From NCBI RefSeq assembly GCF_958979055.1, contig NC_084896.1, positions 620,001 to 684,000 on the forward strand: DNA of 64,000 bases, read 5' to 3'. How positions within the stretch are numbered: position 1 is the first letter of the stretch; every line of letters starts with the position of its first letter. The notes under the pieces are model-generated. The model saw nothing but the letters and a program-made list of their open reading frames with translations. It made no database searches and was not told the origin of the DNA. Origin of the DNA: Alnus glutinosa. Taxonomy: Eukaryota > Streptophyta > Magnoliopsida > Fagales > Betulaceae. The position numbers and the translations under genes are program-made. This document shows, one piece after another, positions 46,641 through 56,017 of this stretch.

Positions 46641-46749
46641 AAAAGGAGGTTATTCATCTCTAAAACAAACAGAACAACTCTCCAAAAAACAATAGACATA
46701 AAAAAAAAAAAAGATTTATAGATTCAAGAGCAAAAGGATATAGAATCAC

Positions 46750-46845
46750 CAGTTGCTCAGTGTTGAAGCCTCCGAAGATGAGCTTGAAGAAGCAGGGCCT
46801 ATTGTCTTCAAACTCATCCATGTCTTCATGAATCTCACCCGTCAT
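46750..46845 (-). CDS. B3 gene exon 1
   Basis: ATG at 46845 gives MTGEIHEDMDEFEDNRPCFF followed by KLIFGGFNTEQL, the start of a REM-type B3 domain (RP-FFK-I-GGF--QL). It ends in phase 0 before gtgatt. 32 codons. Confidence 0.75.
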
Positions 46846-46954
46846 CTTCCTCTGTTTTCAGCTTTGAAAACCTTAGCGAAGTCAAGATCTTTTAAGTGTC
46901 GCCTGTTTAATATTTTACTATACATAGAGCTGCATGGCTCTGCCTTCCCCTTTC

Positions 46955-46965
46955 TTATAAAGAGA
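46955..46965 (-). promoter_or_regulatory. Possible TATA box of the B3 gene
   Basis: The minus strand reads tttataagaaa about 115 bases upstream of the exon-1 ATG, in the right place for a core promoter. The UTR between is C/T- and A-rich. Position-based inference only. Confidence 0.4.
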
Positions 46966-46979
46966 TAAGCGATAGAGAG

Positions 46980-47789
46980 AGGGAGAGAGAATGGAAGTGG
47001 GTGTTTACAGAGTGACAGCTTGCACGTGATGAGAGTTTCCCATTACAGGCTTTGTGACAAACTACGTAATTAATCTTCTCAGTGTTTAATTTGGTCATCT
47101 GAAAGTGAAATGCATGTGCACGCCAAAGGAAATAAAAAAGAAAAGAAAAGAAAAGAAAAAATTAAGAAAATTGAGAAAATTAAAATTTCATTAGATAGAT
47201 CCAAGAGGAGCTGTCTCTTTCTTATATTTATTCTCTGGGATTTTATTGATGAAAATTTAATTACGTAATTCACATATATAATAATACAATATTAATGCAT
47301 GTTGCATGCACTAATTAAGTGCTTCCAACGGTGCCTTTTTTATGTTCATTATTTTATCCTTTTTGGAAATCTCTCAGAGATTTAAAAATATTCAACTTTT
47401 TGTTAAATTATTGATTAAATGATTAAATTTATCTCTTTCTATTTACTTAAATTTTTGAAATAAGTGACTATTTAACATAATATTAAAGTAAAGGTCCTGA
47501 ATTAGGAGAAGTGATAATTTAACATTTTTCTTGGTTGTCACAGTGATGTTTATTTGAACATGAATGTTAGTTTTTATTGTTAAGACCATGTGGGTTCCTT
47601 CTTTTTAAGACCATTTGGGCAAAGGAAGAAGGTGGTTTAGCTAGAAATTAAGGATACAATATTTCTTGGAGTGGGCTTTTGTGAAAGCCTTGCTGGGGGG
47701 TTTACTTGTATTTCTTCAATTTCATTGGCATGAAGATGGAGGCTGAATAAAAGAAGTTAAGAAGGAATTAGGGCTGAGCGTATATATAA

Positions 47790-47820
<31 letters not shown>

Positions 47821-48310
47821 AAAAAAATAAAAACCGGTTACGGTTATCTGGTTATTAACCGGTTTTTTAAAGAGCAATAACCGGTAACCGCAACCGGGTA
47901 CCCGGTTATCCGGTTGCGGTTTTTCCGGTTACCGATTATTTACAGTTATTAACCGCACTGCTTGTACACCCCTATTGTACAATCCCTCAGATTATGTAAG
48001 TTCTCAAATACCATATGAAACTTGAATAAATTTGTATGTGACTGTAATTCATCCTGTGGAGTTATATAGACATATATCAAACATAAAACGGAAGAAAGTA
48101 AATGTTTATAAAGTGAACTAAAGTTATAAAGCAAATGCTATGATATTCACTTAACAAATATGCAGAGTTTGCCTAGCTATGTCCGTCTTAATTTCAAAAT
48201 TTTAGACTTTTGCCATAAAATTTTGACATAGTTCATCACATTCAATAGTGAAAGAGCTTGGTGTCCTACCATGCATACTCAAAAAGGAGGCTCTAAATTT
48301 TCAGTACTCT
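46980..48310. other. Intergenic between B3 and bZIP genes
   Basis: No gene. At about 47767-47980 a (TATAAA)n stretch and dense aaccggtta/taaccggtt inverted motifs lie between tagggctgag and cacccctatt, which may be a small hAT-like MITE with weak terminal repeats. The minus-strand promoter of the B3 gene lies at the left edge and the plus-strand promoter of the bZIP gene at the right. Confidence 0.4.
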
Positions 48311-48316
48311 GTTTCT

Positions 48317-48460
48317 TTGAAGATTAATCTAGCCTTTCTCATTAGCTAATATGACTTTTAATTTTGATGAATTAGTGTTTCTGAGATTTGAAGACTAATA
48401 TAGCCTTTTTCTTTATATTATATGACTTTTAATTGTGATGAATAAGTGTTTTTGAGATGA
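48317..48460. repeat. Tandem duplication of about 75 bp
   Basis: agattaatctagcctttctc...gtttctgagatttga is followed at once by a copy with several substitutions (agactaatatagcctttttc...gtttttgagatgaa). It lies just upstream of the bZIP start. Confidence 0.75.
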
Positions 48461-48577
48461 ATATATCAAACTGATTTTTGTTTATTTTATCGGTTTCATT
48501 TCTTCCTTTCAGTTACTGGATTTAACAAGAGATTGAGCTTAAGGCGGGTCATTGAGGTGGTATTGAACCCGGTGGAG

Positions 48578-48664
48578 ATGGGTGAAGGCACGTCTTCCAA
48601 AAAAATGGTGATTAGTGAAGACAGCACACCTGCCAAGTCTTTCAAACCATCTGTTTCAACTAAG
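48578..48664 (+). CDS. bZIP gene exon 1
   Basis: ATG at 48578 gives MGEGTSSKKMVISEDS, then TPAKSFKPSVSTK, before a gt at 48665. GBF1-type proteins start with a similar short Ser/Lys/Pro leader (MG-S--K-P-K--KP). Confidence 0.5.
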
Positions 48665-48759
48665 GTTCTTGCACACACTCACTCTCTCTCTTCCCCTCTC
48701 CCCTCATGCACACAGGTATTCTTATCATTTTCCCTAAATATTTGTCATTAACATAACAG

Positions 48760-48798
48760 GAAGCACCAAAGACACCTTTACAATCAACTTATCTGCAG
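48760..48798 (+). CDS. bZIP gene exon 2
   Basis: Between an aacag acceptor and a gtttaag donor, 39 bases in phase 0 code EAPKTPLQSTYLQ, comparable to the E-P-TP-YPDW-Q block of the GBF N-terminus, but the DW pair is lost. Confidence 0.4.
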
Positions 48799-48845
48799 GT
48801 TTAAGACAAATAAATCATAAACACTTTTTTTTTTTGGTAGGGCCC

Positions 48846-48868
48846 GGGGGGGGGGGGGGGGGGGGGGG
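48846..48868. repeat. Poly(G) tract of 23 bases
   Basis: A pure G run followed by tgtgtgggg, in the predicted second intron of the bZIP gene. Very unusual in AT-rich plant DNA. Confidence 0.9.
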
Positions 48869-49153
48869 TGTGTGGGGCTATATTAGTGATATGGCCGGAT
48901 CTGCGGATGATAATGAAGAATTGATTTTTGAGTATTTAACAAGCTTCAACTTACTCTTAAGCCTTGACTCTTGAATAGGCATATTATGGTTCTTGGGGTA
49001 GTACTCCCCCTATCTTTGTCACCTCACATTTTGCTGCTTCTTTGATGTGGAGTCCATATATGAGAACAAACTCTTCCTATTGTTGATTTCATGTAGTGAT
49101 TTGATTACCTTCGATTATTATATTGGATAAAACTGATTATTTGCTTATCTTAG

Positions 49154-49228
49154 GTGGTTTATCAGTATCAATTTATGCCGCAATATGGGCCTGCACTTCA
49201 ATACCATGTTCTATATAACAAGGAGCCG
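49154..49228 (+). CDS. bZIP gene exon 3 (MFMR-like)
   Basis: After a ttatcttag acceptor, VVYQYQFMPQYGPALQYHVL and YNKEP precede a gtcagt donor. The spacing MP-YG----Y---Y matches the MPPYGTPVPYPAMYP core of GBF MFMR domains, with changed prolines. Confidence 0.5.
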
Positions 49229-49639
49229 GTCAGTGCAAATTTTAACATGCATAGTTAGGGTAATCACAAACTCATCTTGTCATCTCACTTTAAGTGTGCT
49301 GTCCTTTTCTTACATATTTATTCTAGCAGCTAGATTTCTGTATTTCATCAATTTCCACTAACAAATTGTTTTACTTAGAAATTATGAGGATTTTGTTTTT
49401 TTTTTTTTTTGGTATTAGCAATTTTGGAACTCAAGGATCGAATCTACTTGTGTTCCAGTAGTTAAAACGCCCATATATGATTCGTGTATATATATATTTT
49501 ATAGAACTACTTGTATATGGTCAGGGTGCAAGATTGACTGTTCCAAAAAAATAGAAAGGATTCCCAAAAGAATGGACTTGGATTCAAAGAGAAAAAGAAA
49601 GAGAAGCTACAACAATTTGGGATTTGTAGGCACTACAAA

Positions 49640-50080
49640 AAATGCTGTAATTCACCACGTGTCTACAGTAGCTGATACTGTAGCCACGCGGCCAGATAGC
49701 CACATGTCTTGATGACAACGTGGCAGATTGTACATGGAAAACAAGTTGCCACGTATAATAAATACACGTGGCCAAATAGACGCGTGTAATAAATACACGC
49801 GTCCAAATGGACGCGTGTAATAAATACACTTGTCCAAATGGACGTGTGTAAAAAATACACGTGTTCGACTAGACACGTGTATTAATACACATGTCCACTT
49901 GGATAGGTGTATTAATACACGTGTCCATAAGGACACGTATATTTTTACACGTGTCTATTTGGACACGTGTATTAATACATGTGTCCATATGGACACGTAT
50001 ATTAATATTGGACACGTGTATTCTTTACAAGCGTCCGTTTGGACACGTGTATTTATTACACGTGGCCAACTGTTTTTAAT
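49640..50080. repeat. CACTA-2 subterminal repeats (ACACGTGTCC/GGACACGTGT)
   Basis: At least ten inverted and direct copies of an ACACGTGTCC-type decamer, alternating with attaatac / aataaatac spacers. Overlapping six-frame peptides of the type FITRVHLDTCI from both strands are by-products of this repeat. Confidence 0.85.
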
Positions 50081-50269
50081 CCAATATATATTAATAAAGA
50101 AAAAATGTAGTTAGGGTTTTGTGCACTATGCATAATAATATTACTATATATATGCATAATGACTCGTTGTATTTAATTTTTTCTTTTATAAAAAAAGTGA
50201 AAAAAAAAAAAAAAAAACTTAAGTTTTTTAACTGTATACATATGACGCGTACATATCCTAATATTAGAT

Positions 50270-50486
50270 TTATGCTATATAGCAAGGGTTTATGGCTATA
50301 TATAATATATATACTTAGAGTTAGGATTTATAGCTATATATAGTATATACACTTAGGGTTAGAATTAGCGGTTATATATAGTATATATACACACATATGG
50401 TTAAGTTTTAGGGCTATACGCTATATGTAAATATTAAACTTAAAGTTTACGTGTTGAGTTCCTTATATATGGTATACTTATAAGTA
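50270..50486. repeat. Telomere-motif minisatellite, left part
   Basis: Copies of a unit with cttagggttagg...tatagctatatatagtatata. It continues on the other side of the solo LTR at 53725. Confidence 0.75.
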
Positions 50487-50491
50487 AACTA

Positions 50492-53400
50492 TGTAGCGCC
50501 CCAGATTTTAAAACATAAATTATAATGGTTTAAATTAATTTTAAAACACTTTTAATAAGGCAAAAGAATAACTATGATTATTTATGAAAATAAATGTGTA
50601 TTTTTGTTTTTAGAAACGTTTATAGCTGCAATTTGATAAAAACTCAAAACAGACCTTAAACTTTGGAATAACGGAAATAGGGTCAAACGAACTCCATTTT
50701 GGTCGATTCAAAAACTGAGACACTCGTTTTGAAGTCCTCTAGGTCCCCTCCAAATTTCATGATGTTTGGACATCGTTAAGGCCATGAAAACATCCGTCAA
50801 AAATACGACCCCTGTTCTGGACGGAAATTCACATTATTCATTAATGGGCCATCTTTGGACTTAACCCAACCCATTCCAATTGCTATCCACAAACCCAACC
50901 CATCTATCACATGTTATCTTCCTATGATCATGATGATTACATGAGTCATCACCCAATTCAACATGTGAAAGACCTATTTTTATACCTTAAAGAAATGCCA
51001 TTAATTAATGTGTGTTAGATGATTAAATATGTTAGTGGAGGATATAATGATTCAACACCTAGTGCAACATTCCACTACATTTATTCCCTCCCCCTCTTAT
51101 GATGAAAGAATAAAGGATGTCTAGAATAGAATCTAGAGTAATCATAAAATGAAAGTAGTCTAAACAATATCTTGGTTTAACTTGTCAAAATAAACCAGAA
51201 ACTTTGATTGACCAAAACTAAGTCATAACGAACTCGGATTGAGTTGAACCAAAAAGAGAAAGTGTTCATCTTGATGTCATCTATCTACCCTCAAAATTTC
51301 ACAGCGATCGGATTAGATTTGACCACCAAAACGTTGTTTGGAGTAAGCTGGCCTCTATTTGGACGAAAATTCATATATAGCATTATTTAATACTTCCTTT
51401 GATTTGAACAACTCATCACCCACTTCCTCTAATGTGTGCACTCATCACCACAAGTGTTGCCCACATCCCACATCTAGAATGCACCACCTTAGTGATGATG
51501 AAACCCATGTGCCTTGGAAATAAGGCTAAGATGCACCAATTCCTATCCATTGGATCAAAATGTGTCTACTTGATCCTAACCATTCATTCTCTTATAAATA
51601 GAACCAAGGTGGAAGATGCAATGCCCATTAAGCTTCACTCACACACACACCTAAGGCCAAGAGAGAGAATTGTAGGATTTGTGTAGTCTTGTGTTGTTCA
51701 AGGCTTGAAGTGTATGCTAGGAAGTATTTTGGGTAAGCTTCTAATCATTAGTTTCATTAATTTGATGATATAGGTTATGATTTCATTACTTGTTATTTGA
51801 ATTGTTTAAAGACCCAATAAGCTTAAGAGATAAAAAGAAAGTAATATAAACTACTTTTATATTTCATTGTCCTCATGACTTCATGAGTTGATCGTATTTA
51901 TATTTCCTTTTTACATTTCATTGTCCTCATGACTTCATGAGTTGATCGTATTTATATTTACTTTTATATTTCATTGTCCTCATGACTTTCATGAGTTGAT
52001 CGTATTTATATTTCCTTTTTACATTTCATTGTCCTCATGACTTCATGAGTTGATCGTATTTATATTTACTTTTATATTTCATTGTCCTCATGACTTTCAT
52101 GAGTTGATCGTATTTATATTTCCTTTTATATTTCGTTGTCCTCATGACGTTCATGAGTTGATCGTATTTATATTTCCTTTTTACATATCATTGTCCTCAT
52201 GACTTCATGAGTTGATCGTATTTATATTTCCTTTTTACATTTCATTGTCCTCATGACTTCATGAGTTGATCGTATTTATATTTCCTTTTATACTTCATTG
52301 TCCTCATGACTTCCATGAGTTGATCGTATTTATATTTCATTTTTTACATTTCATTGTCCTCATGACTTCATGAGTTGATCGTATTTATATTTACTTTTAT
52401 ATTTCACTGTCCTCATGACTTTCATGAGTTGATCGTATTTATATTTCCTTTTATACTTCATTGTCCTCATGACTTCCATGAGTTGATCGTATTTATATTC
52501 CCTTTTCATTTCATTGTCCTCATGATTCTCATGAGTTGATCGTATTTATTCCTTATTGTCCTTATGATATATTTCAAGCCTTCAAGTTCATATTTGGTAG
52601 CATTGGTCATATAGCCTCGTCACCAAATCATGAACCAAGGTTTTAAGATTTATTATGAGTGATCGTCTCAAACGTAATGAAGTGATGAATAATAAATATA
52701 AAAAGATGAGGGTCTATAAACAATGATTTGTTTGATAGATGATTGATAAATATATTATTGCATGGATGGATTTATATGCAGAAAAGAAGTTTAAAGGAAC
52801 TACACGAAGAAGAGGGTAAGTATTTCTATACTTACTGAGAACGAAGCTGGTGGATTTTTCCATGATATTGTGTTTATTGTTTTATTTAATTTATTCATTG
52901 CATGTGGCCGATCATGCATAGCATGTTGTGTCTAAAATAATATAACGGCTGATGAGATAGCCATCAACAAGCTGATGTAGTAGCTAGGGGAAAGTATGGC
53001 TAGTCAGTGGATCCAAGAGGGGTTCATAGTGACCCAAGGGTATCCGAAGACCTAATATATAACTAATGCTGGGACCGGTAGGATTCCAGTAAAAACAGGT
53101 AAAACTTTAAGTGGGAGGCAACGGACGTGAACGGGTTCAGATAACCTAGAACGAGAGGTCTGAAGAAAGATGATCATAAAACATCAAACTAAATGGTTAC
53201 TACGATGCATATTCATACAACCCATACATTTGCATTATACGCGTGGCTATAAAGCCATATCTGCATGTTAAGGAATTTATTAAGTAAATCAGTATTCACC
53301 TTATTATTGGAAACAGTGGACTCACTTTGGTTGTTTTGTGTTTTTGTTTCTATATATATATATTCCGTTAATGCAGGTTAATAGATAAAGACCAGAGCTC

Positions 53401-53724
53401 AAGAGGTTTTATAGCTAAGGACGCATAGTTTATATTTTGTTTGTAGTCTTCTGTGTTTATAGTATTTTATGTTGACAAGATTGCTAATGATTTATATGTA
53501 TTCTTTTGTGTCATTATGGACACCTGTTTCCTTGTATTTGTTATAAGTATTTTCTAATGAATATCTAGAGGTATTTAATTTAAAAGCTCTAATGTGTTAT
53601 TTAATCCAAGTCTGTTGGATAAAAATATATTCCGCTGCGAGAGTTTATCTCTGATGTAGTAACGTCACGTGGAAACCGGAGGTTTCTGCTTACGAATTTG
53701 CTGGTTCAAATTCGGGGCGTTACA
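50492..53724 (+). mobile_element. Solo LTR, 3233 bp, gypsy-type, with exact 5-bp TSD
   Basis: Starts TGTAGCGCCCCAGATTTTAA and ends TTCGGGGCGTTACA, so the TG...CA ends extend into a longer inverted pair (TGTARCGCCCC). Flanks AACTA at 50487-50491 and 53725-53729 are identical. No internal region, primer-binding site or second LTR follows, which fits LTR-LTR recombination. The long LTR and extended ends are common in Tekay/Del-like chromoviruses, but the lineage cannot be proved from an LTR. It contains a tandem array at 51868-52565. Confidence 0.88.
51868..52565. repeat. Tandem array, about 13 copies of a 54-55 bp unit
   Basis: Unit: attgtcctcatgacttcatg followed by agttgatcgtatttatatttccttttt. 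Copies differ by single bases. Each holds the hairpin CTCATGA-CTT-TCATGAG. It lies inside the solo LTR. Confidence 0.95.
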
Positions 53725-53729
53725 AACTA

Positions 53730-53855
53730 TAACCCTAATTAAGGTTAGCGTTTACATTTATGGGCGTACTACAAATAAGTTTTGTCTTATTTTATACTTT
53801 AGCAATTTAGTACTAATTTGCATATTGTACTATATGCATATGCATATTGTACAAA

Positions 53856-53905
<50 letters not shown>

Positions 53906-53931
53906 TATATATATATATATATATATATATA

Positions 53932-53983
<52 letters not shown>

Positions 53984-54930
53984 CACCAAATTAAGGTTTG
54001 GCGATTTAGACGATCGCCTTAAACATTTTTACGTTTAAAAAAAATATATATATACATAAAAAGGTTAAAAAAACCTATAATTAGGACTATATACATATGT
54101 GCATAATATGTATATGCATGCATGTAAATGGTTTAGAAACTATATACATTATAATGACGTGTATATACCTTAAGTAACCTTAGGGTTTATGGCTATATAT
54201 AGTAAATGCACTTATTTTTAGGGTTCCCTGCTATATATAAATAGTATACTTATGGTTTAGTCCCTTATATAGTACATACACTTAGGGTTAGAGTTTATGG
54301 CTATATATAGTATATATACTTAGGGTTAGGGTGTATACCTATATATAATACATACACTTAGGATTAGGGTTTATAGCTATATATAGTACGTACACTTAGA
54401 ATTAGGGTTTATGTCTATATATATATAGTATATACTTTTAGGGCTAGGGTTTATGGCTATATATAGTACGTACACTTAGGATTAGAGTTTATGTCTATAT
54501 ATATATAATATATACATTTAGGGTTTATGACTATATATAGTACGTACACTTAAGATTAGGCTTTGTGTCTATATATATATATAGTATATACTTTTAGGGT
54601 TATGATTTATGGCTATATATAGTACGTACACTTAGGATTAGGGTTTATGTCTATATATATATATAGTACATACATTTAGGGTTAGGGTTTATAGCTACAT
54701 ATAGTACATACACTTAGGGTTATGGTTTATAGCTATATACAGTATATGCACGTAGAGTTAGGGTTTTAGGGCTTAATTTTATAGTTAGGGTTTAGTTCTA
54801 ATTTAGGGTTTAGTATAGTATATATACTTAGTGTTACGGTTTAATTTTAGGGTTAGGGTTTAGTTTTAATTTATAGTTTACGATCTAATTTTAGGGCTTA
54901 GGGTTTAGTTCTATGTACAGTACATACACT
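53730..54930. repeat. Telomere-motif minisatellite, right part
   Basis: Some 20 diverged units of about 38-60 bases with the pattern tacacttaggrttagggttt then atggctatatatagtac. The block TTAGGGTTTA is a plant telomere heptamer with flanks, but units never run as pure TTTAGGG repeats. It decays towards 54900. Confidence 0.85.
53857..53985. repeat. Compound microsatellite (TA)n(GA)n(TA)n(TC)n(TA)n
   Basis: Symmetrical order: TA tract, about 25 bases of GA, TA tract, about 22 bases of CT, TA tract. As the GA and CT blocks are complementary, the whole can fold into one long hairpin. Confidence 0.92.
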
Positions 54931-54963
54931 TAGGGCTGCATGGGTTTGTATTTTTGTTTTTGT

Positions 54964-54964
<1 letters not shown>

Positions 54965-55025
<61 letters not shown>
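54965..55025. repeat. (TA)n microsatellite
   Basis: About 60 bases of alternating TA between the minisatellite and the CACTA-2 right repeats. Confidence 0.92.
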
Positions 55026-55030
<5 letters not shown>

Positions 55031-55205
55031 ATTTTTTTATTTAATAAAATTGCTACAATGGGCGACGTGTATTTTAAATACATGTCGCCCATTGGGGACG
55101 TGGCATAATACCACGTCCTTGATTGGACACATGTACTTAGTACACGTGTCCAATTGTTTGGCCAGGACAGCTGCGCGGGAGTTCTCATGCCTGCCACCTG
55201 GCTGG

Positions 55206-55319
55206 ATATTTCATTAAATATATATATATAAATTATTTAAAATTCAAATAATATATTAATTTATAAAATAAATATATATTTTAGAAATGGGTAGCTTCCT
55301 CTAGAAGCTACCCATTTCG

Positions 55320-55357
<38 letters not shown>

Positions 55358-55429
55358 CAAGCACAACCAGCGACAACCCCTTCCACCGCCTCTCGGCCTT
55401 CTCTCCGGCGTGGTGACCATCCACCACCG

Positions 55430-55469
<40 letters not shown>

Positions 55470-56017
55470 GGGACTACTCTTCGGCAGCCTACTCCGGCCG
55501 TGCGTGGATTTGCTCCGGTAATGGCCAACTCGGTTGAGCTGATTTTACTCTCTCTCTCTCTCTATCGGTTTCTACATATACGCATGTATATATTTTCCTA
55601 ACTTTTTTTCTTCTTTGTTCCTCCAAATATGCAGGTATATATATAAGCAACCCTAAATCCATAAACCCCAGCCTGAAATCTAGATCTATTGCGAGTATTT
55701 TGTCTCTCATTTTCTGTATTTTGTCCTCTACATTTTGTTCATCTCTTTGTGATATTGGGTGATTTAAATTTGTTTCCCTATATATATATATATATATATA
55801 TATTTATTGCAATGTTACTGAATTATTGTAATTTGTATATATATGATTTTGATTTTTTTTTTCTTTTTGTTTTTATGGACTATTTTGATTTTGCTGTATT
55901 TGGTTAATTTTTATTTTTTGAACAATGTTGTATTTGGTTATTACATTTTTGATGAAATTTTTGTGTACACATTCATATTTTTTTCCCTCATTTAGGGTGT
56001 TATTTTTATTTTGGAAG
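55206..56017. other. Noncoding stretch with CT microsatellites
   Basis: Two (CT)n tracts (55321-55354 and 55434-55465) flank a short GC-rich piece (55360-55530) without a credible gene. A palindromic gggtagcttcct/agaagctaccc lies at 55288-55315. AT-rich DNA follows. The GC-rich core may be a captured exon or leader within CACTA-2. Confidence 0.5.

Larger units (their letters stand above)
32990..46845 (-). pseudogene. B3-domain (REM-like) transcription factor, disrupted by two Copia insertions
   Basis: B3 proteins bind DNA; REM-type members carry several B3 domains. Three exons can be assembled on the minus strand: 46845-46750, 38960-38819 plus 33834-33511, and 33223-32990. Their lengths are 96, 466 and 234 bases. 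Exon 2 has one extra base, and without it the total is 795, or 264 residues plus stop, with phase 0 at both junctions. Lesions are Copia-2 in exon 2, a 1-base insertion after PKELPDQ near 38912, and an exon-2 acceptor that reads AC instead of AG at 38961-38962. Intron 1 is about 7.8 kb and holds Copia-3 and an opposite-strand gene fragment. The two B3 domains and short linker are otherwise recognisable. Not functional in this form. Confidence 0.8.
49631..55205 (+). mobile_element. CACTA-type element, CACTA-2 (left end clear, right end not found)
   Basis: Begins CACTACAAAAAATGCTGTAA at 49631, a canonical CACTA terminus. Subterminal repeats follow to 50080, in which acacgtgtccaaatggac-like palindromes recur about every 30 bases. 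Similar repeats at 55060-55160 (tagtacacgtgtccaattg, gacgtggc) suggest the other side. No closing TTTTTTGTAGTG is visible, so the right end is uncertain. Transposase exons were not seen. The solo LTR 50492-53724 is nested inside. It sits within the bZIP gene region. Confidence 0.65.

Noticed and set aside
49584..50114. Open frames on both strands coding repeated peptides such as FITRVHLDTCI
   Set aside because: They are translations of the CACTA-2 subterminal repeats; all frames of the repeat are open and there is no codon or start context.
51868..52565. Regular short repeats resembling a CRISPR array
   Set aside because: The units are contiguous tandem copies without unique spacers, inside a plant LTR with clear ends and TSD.
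53847..54038. Frame coding IYIYIYRERERERE and similar ones at 55301-55601
   Set aside because: Translations of TA, GA and CT microsatellites.
53730..54930. True telomeric repeat or chromosome end
   Set aside because: TTAGGG-like blocks are separated by TA-rich spacers and never form pure TTTAGGG tandem runs; unique genes continue beyond.
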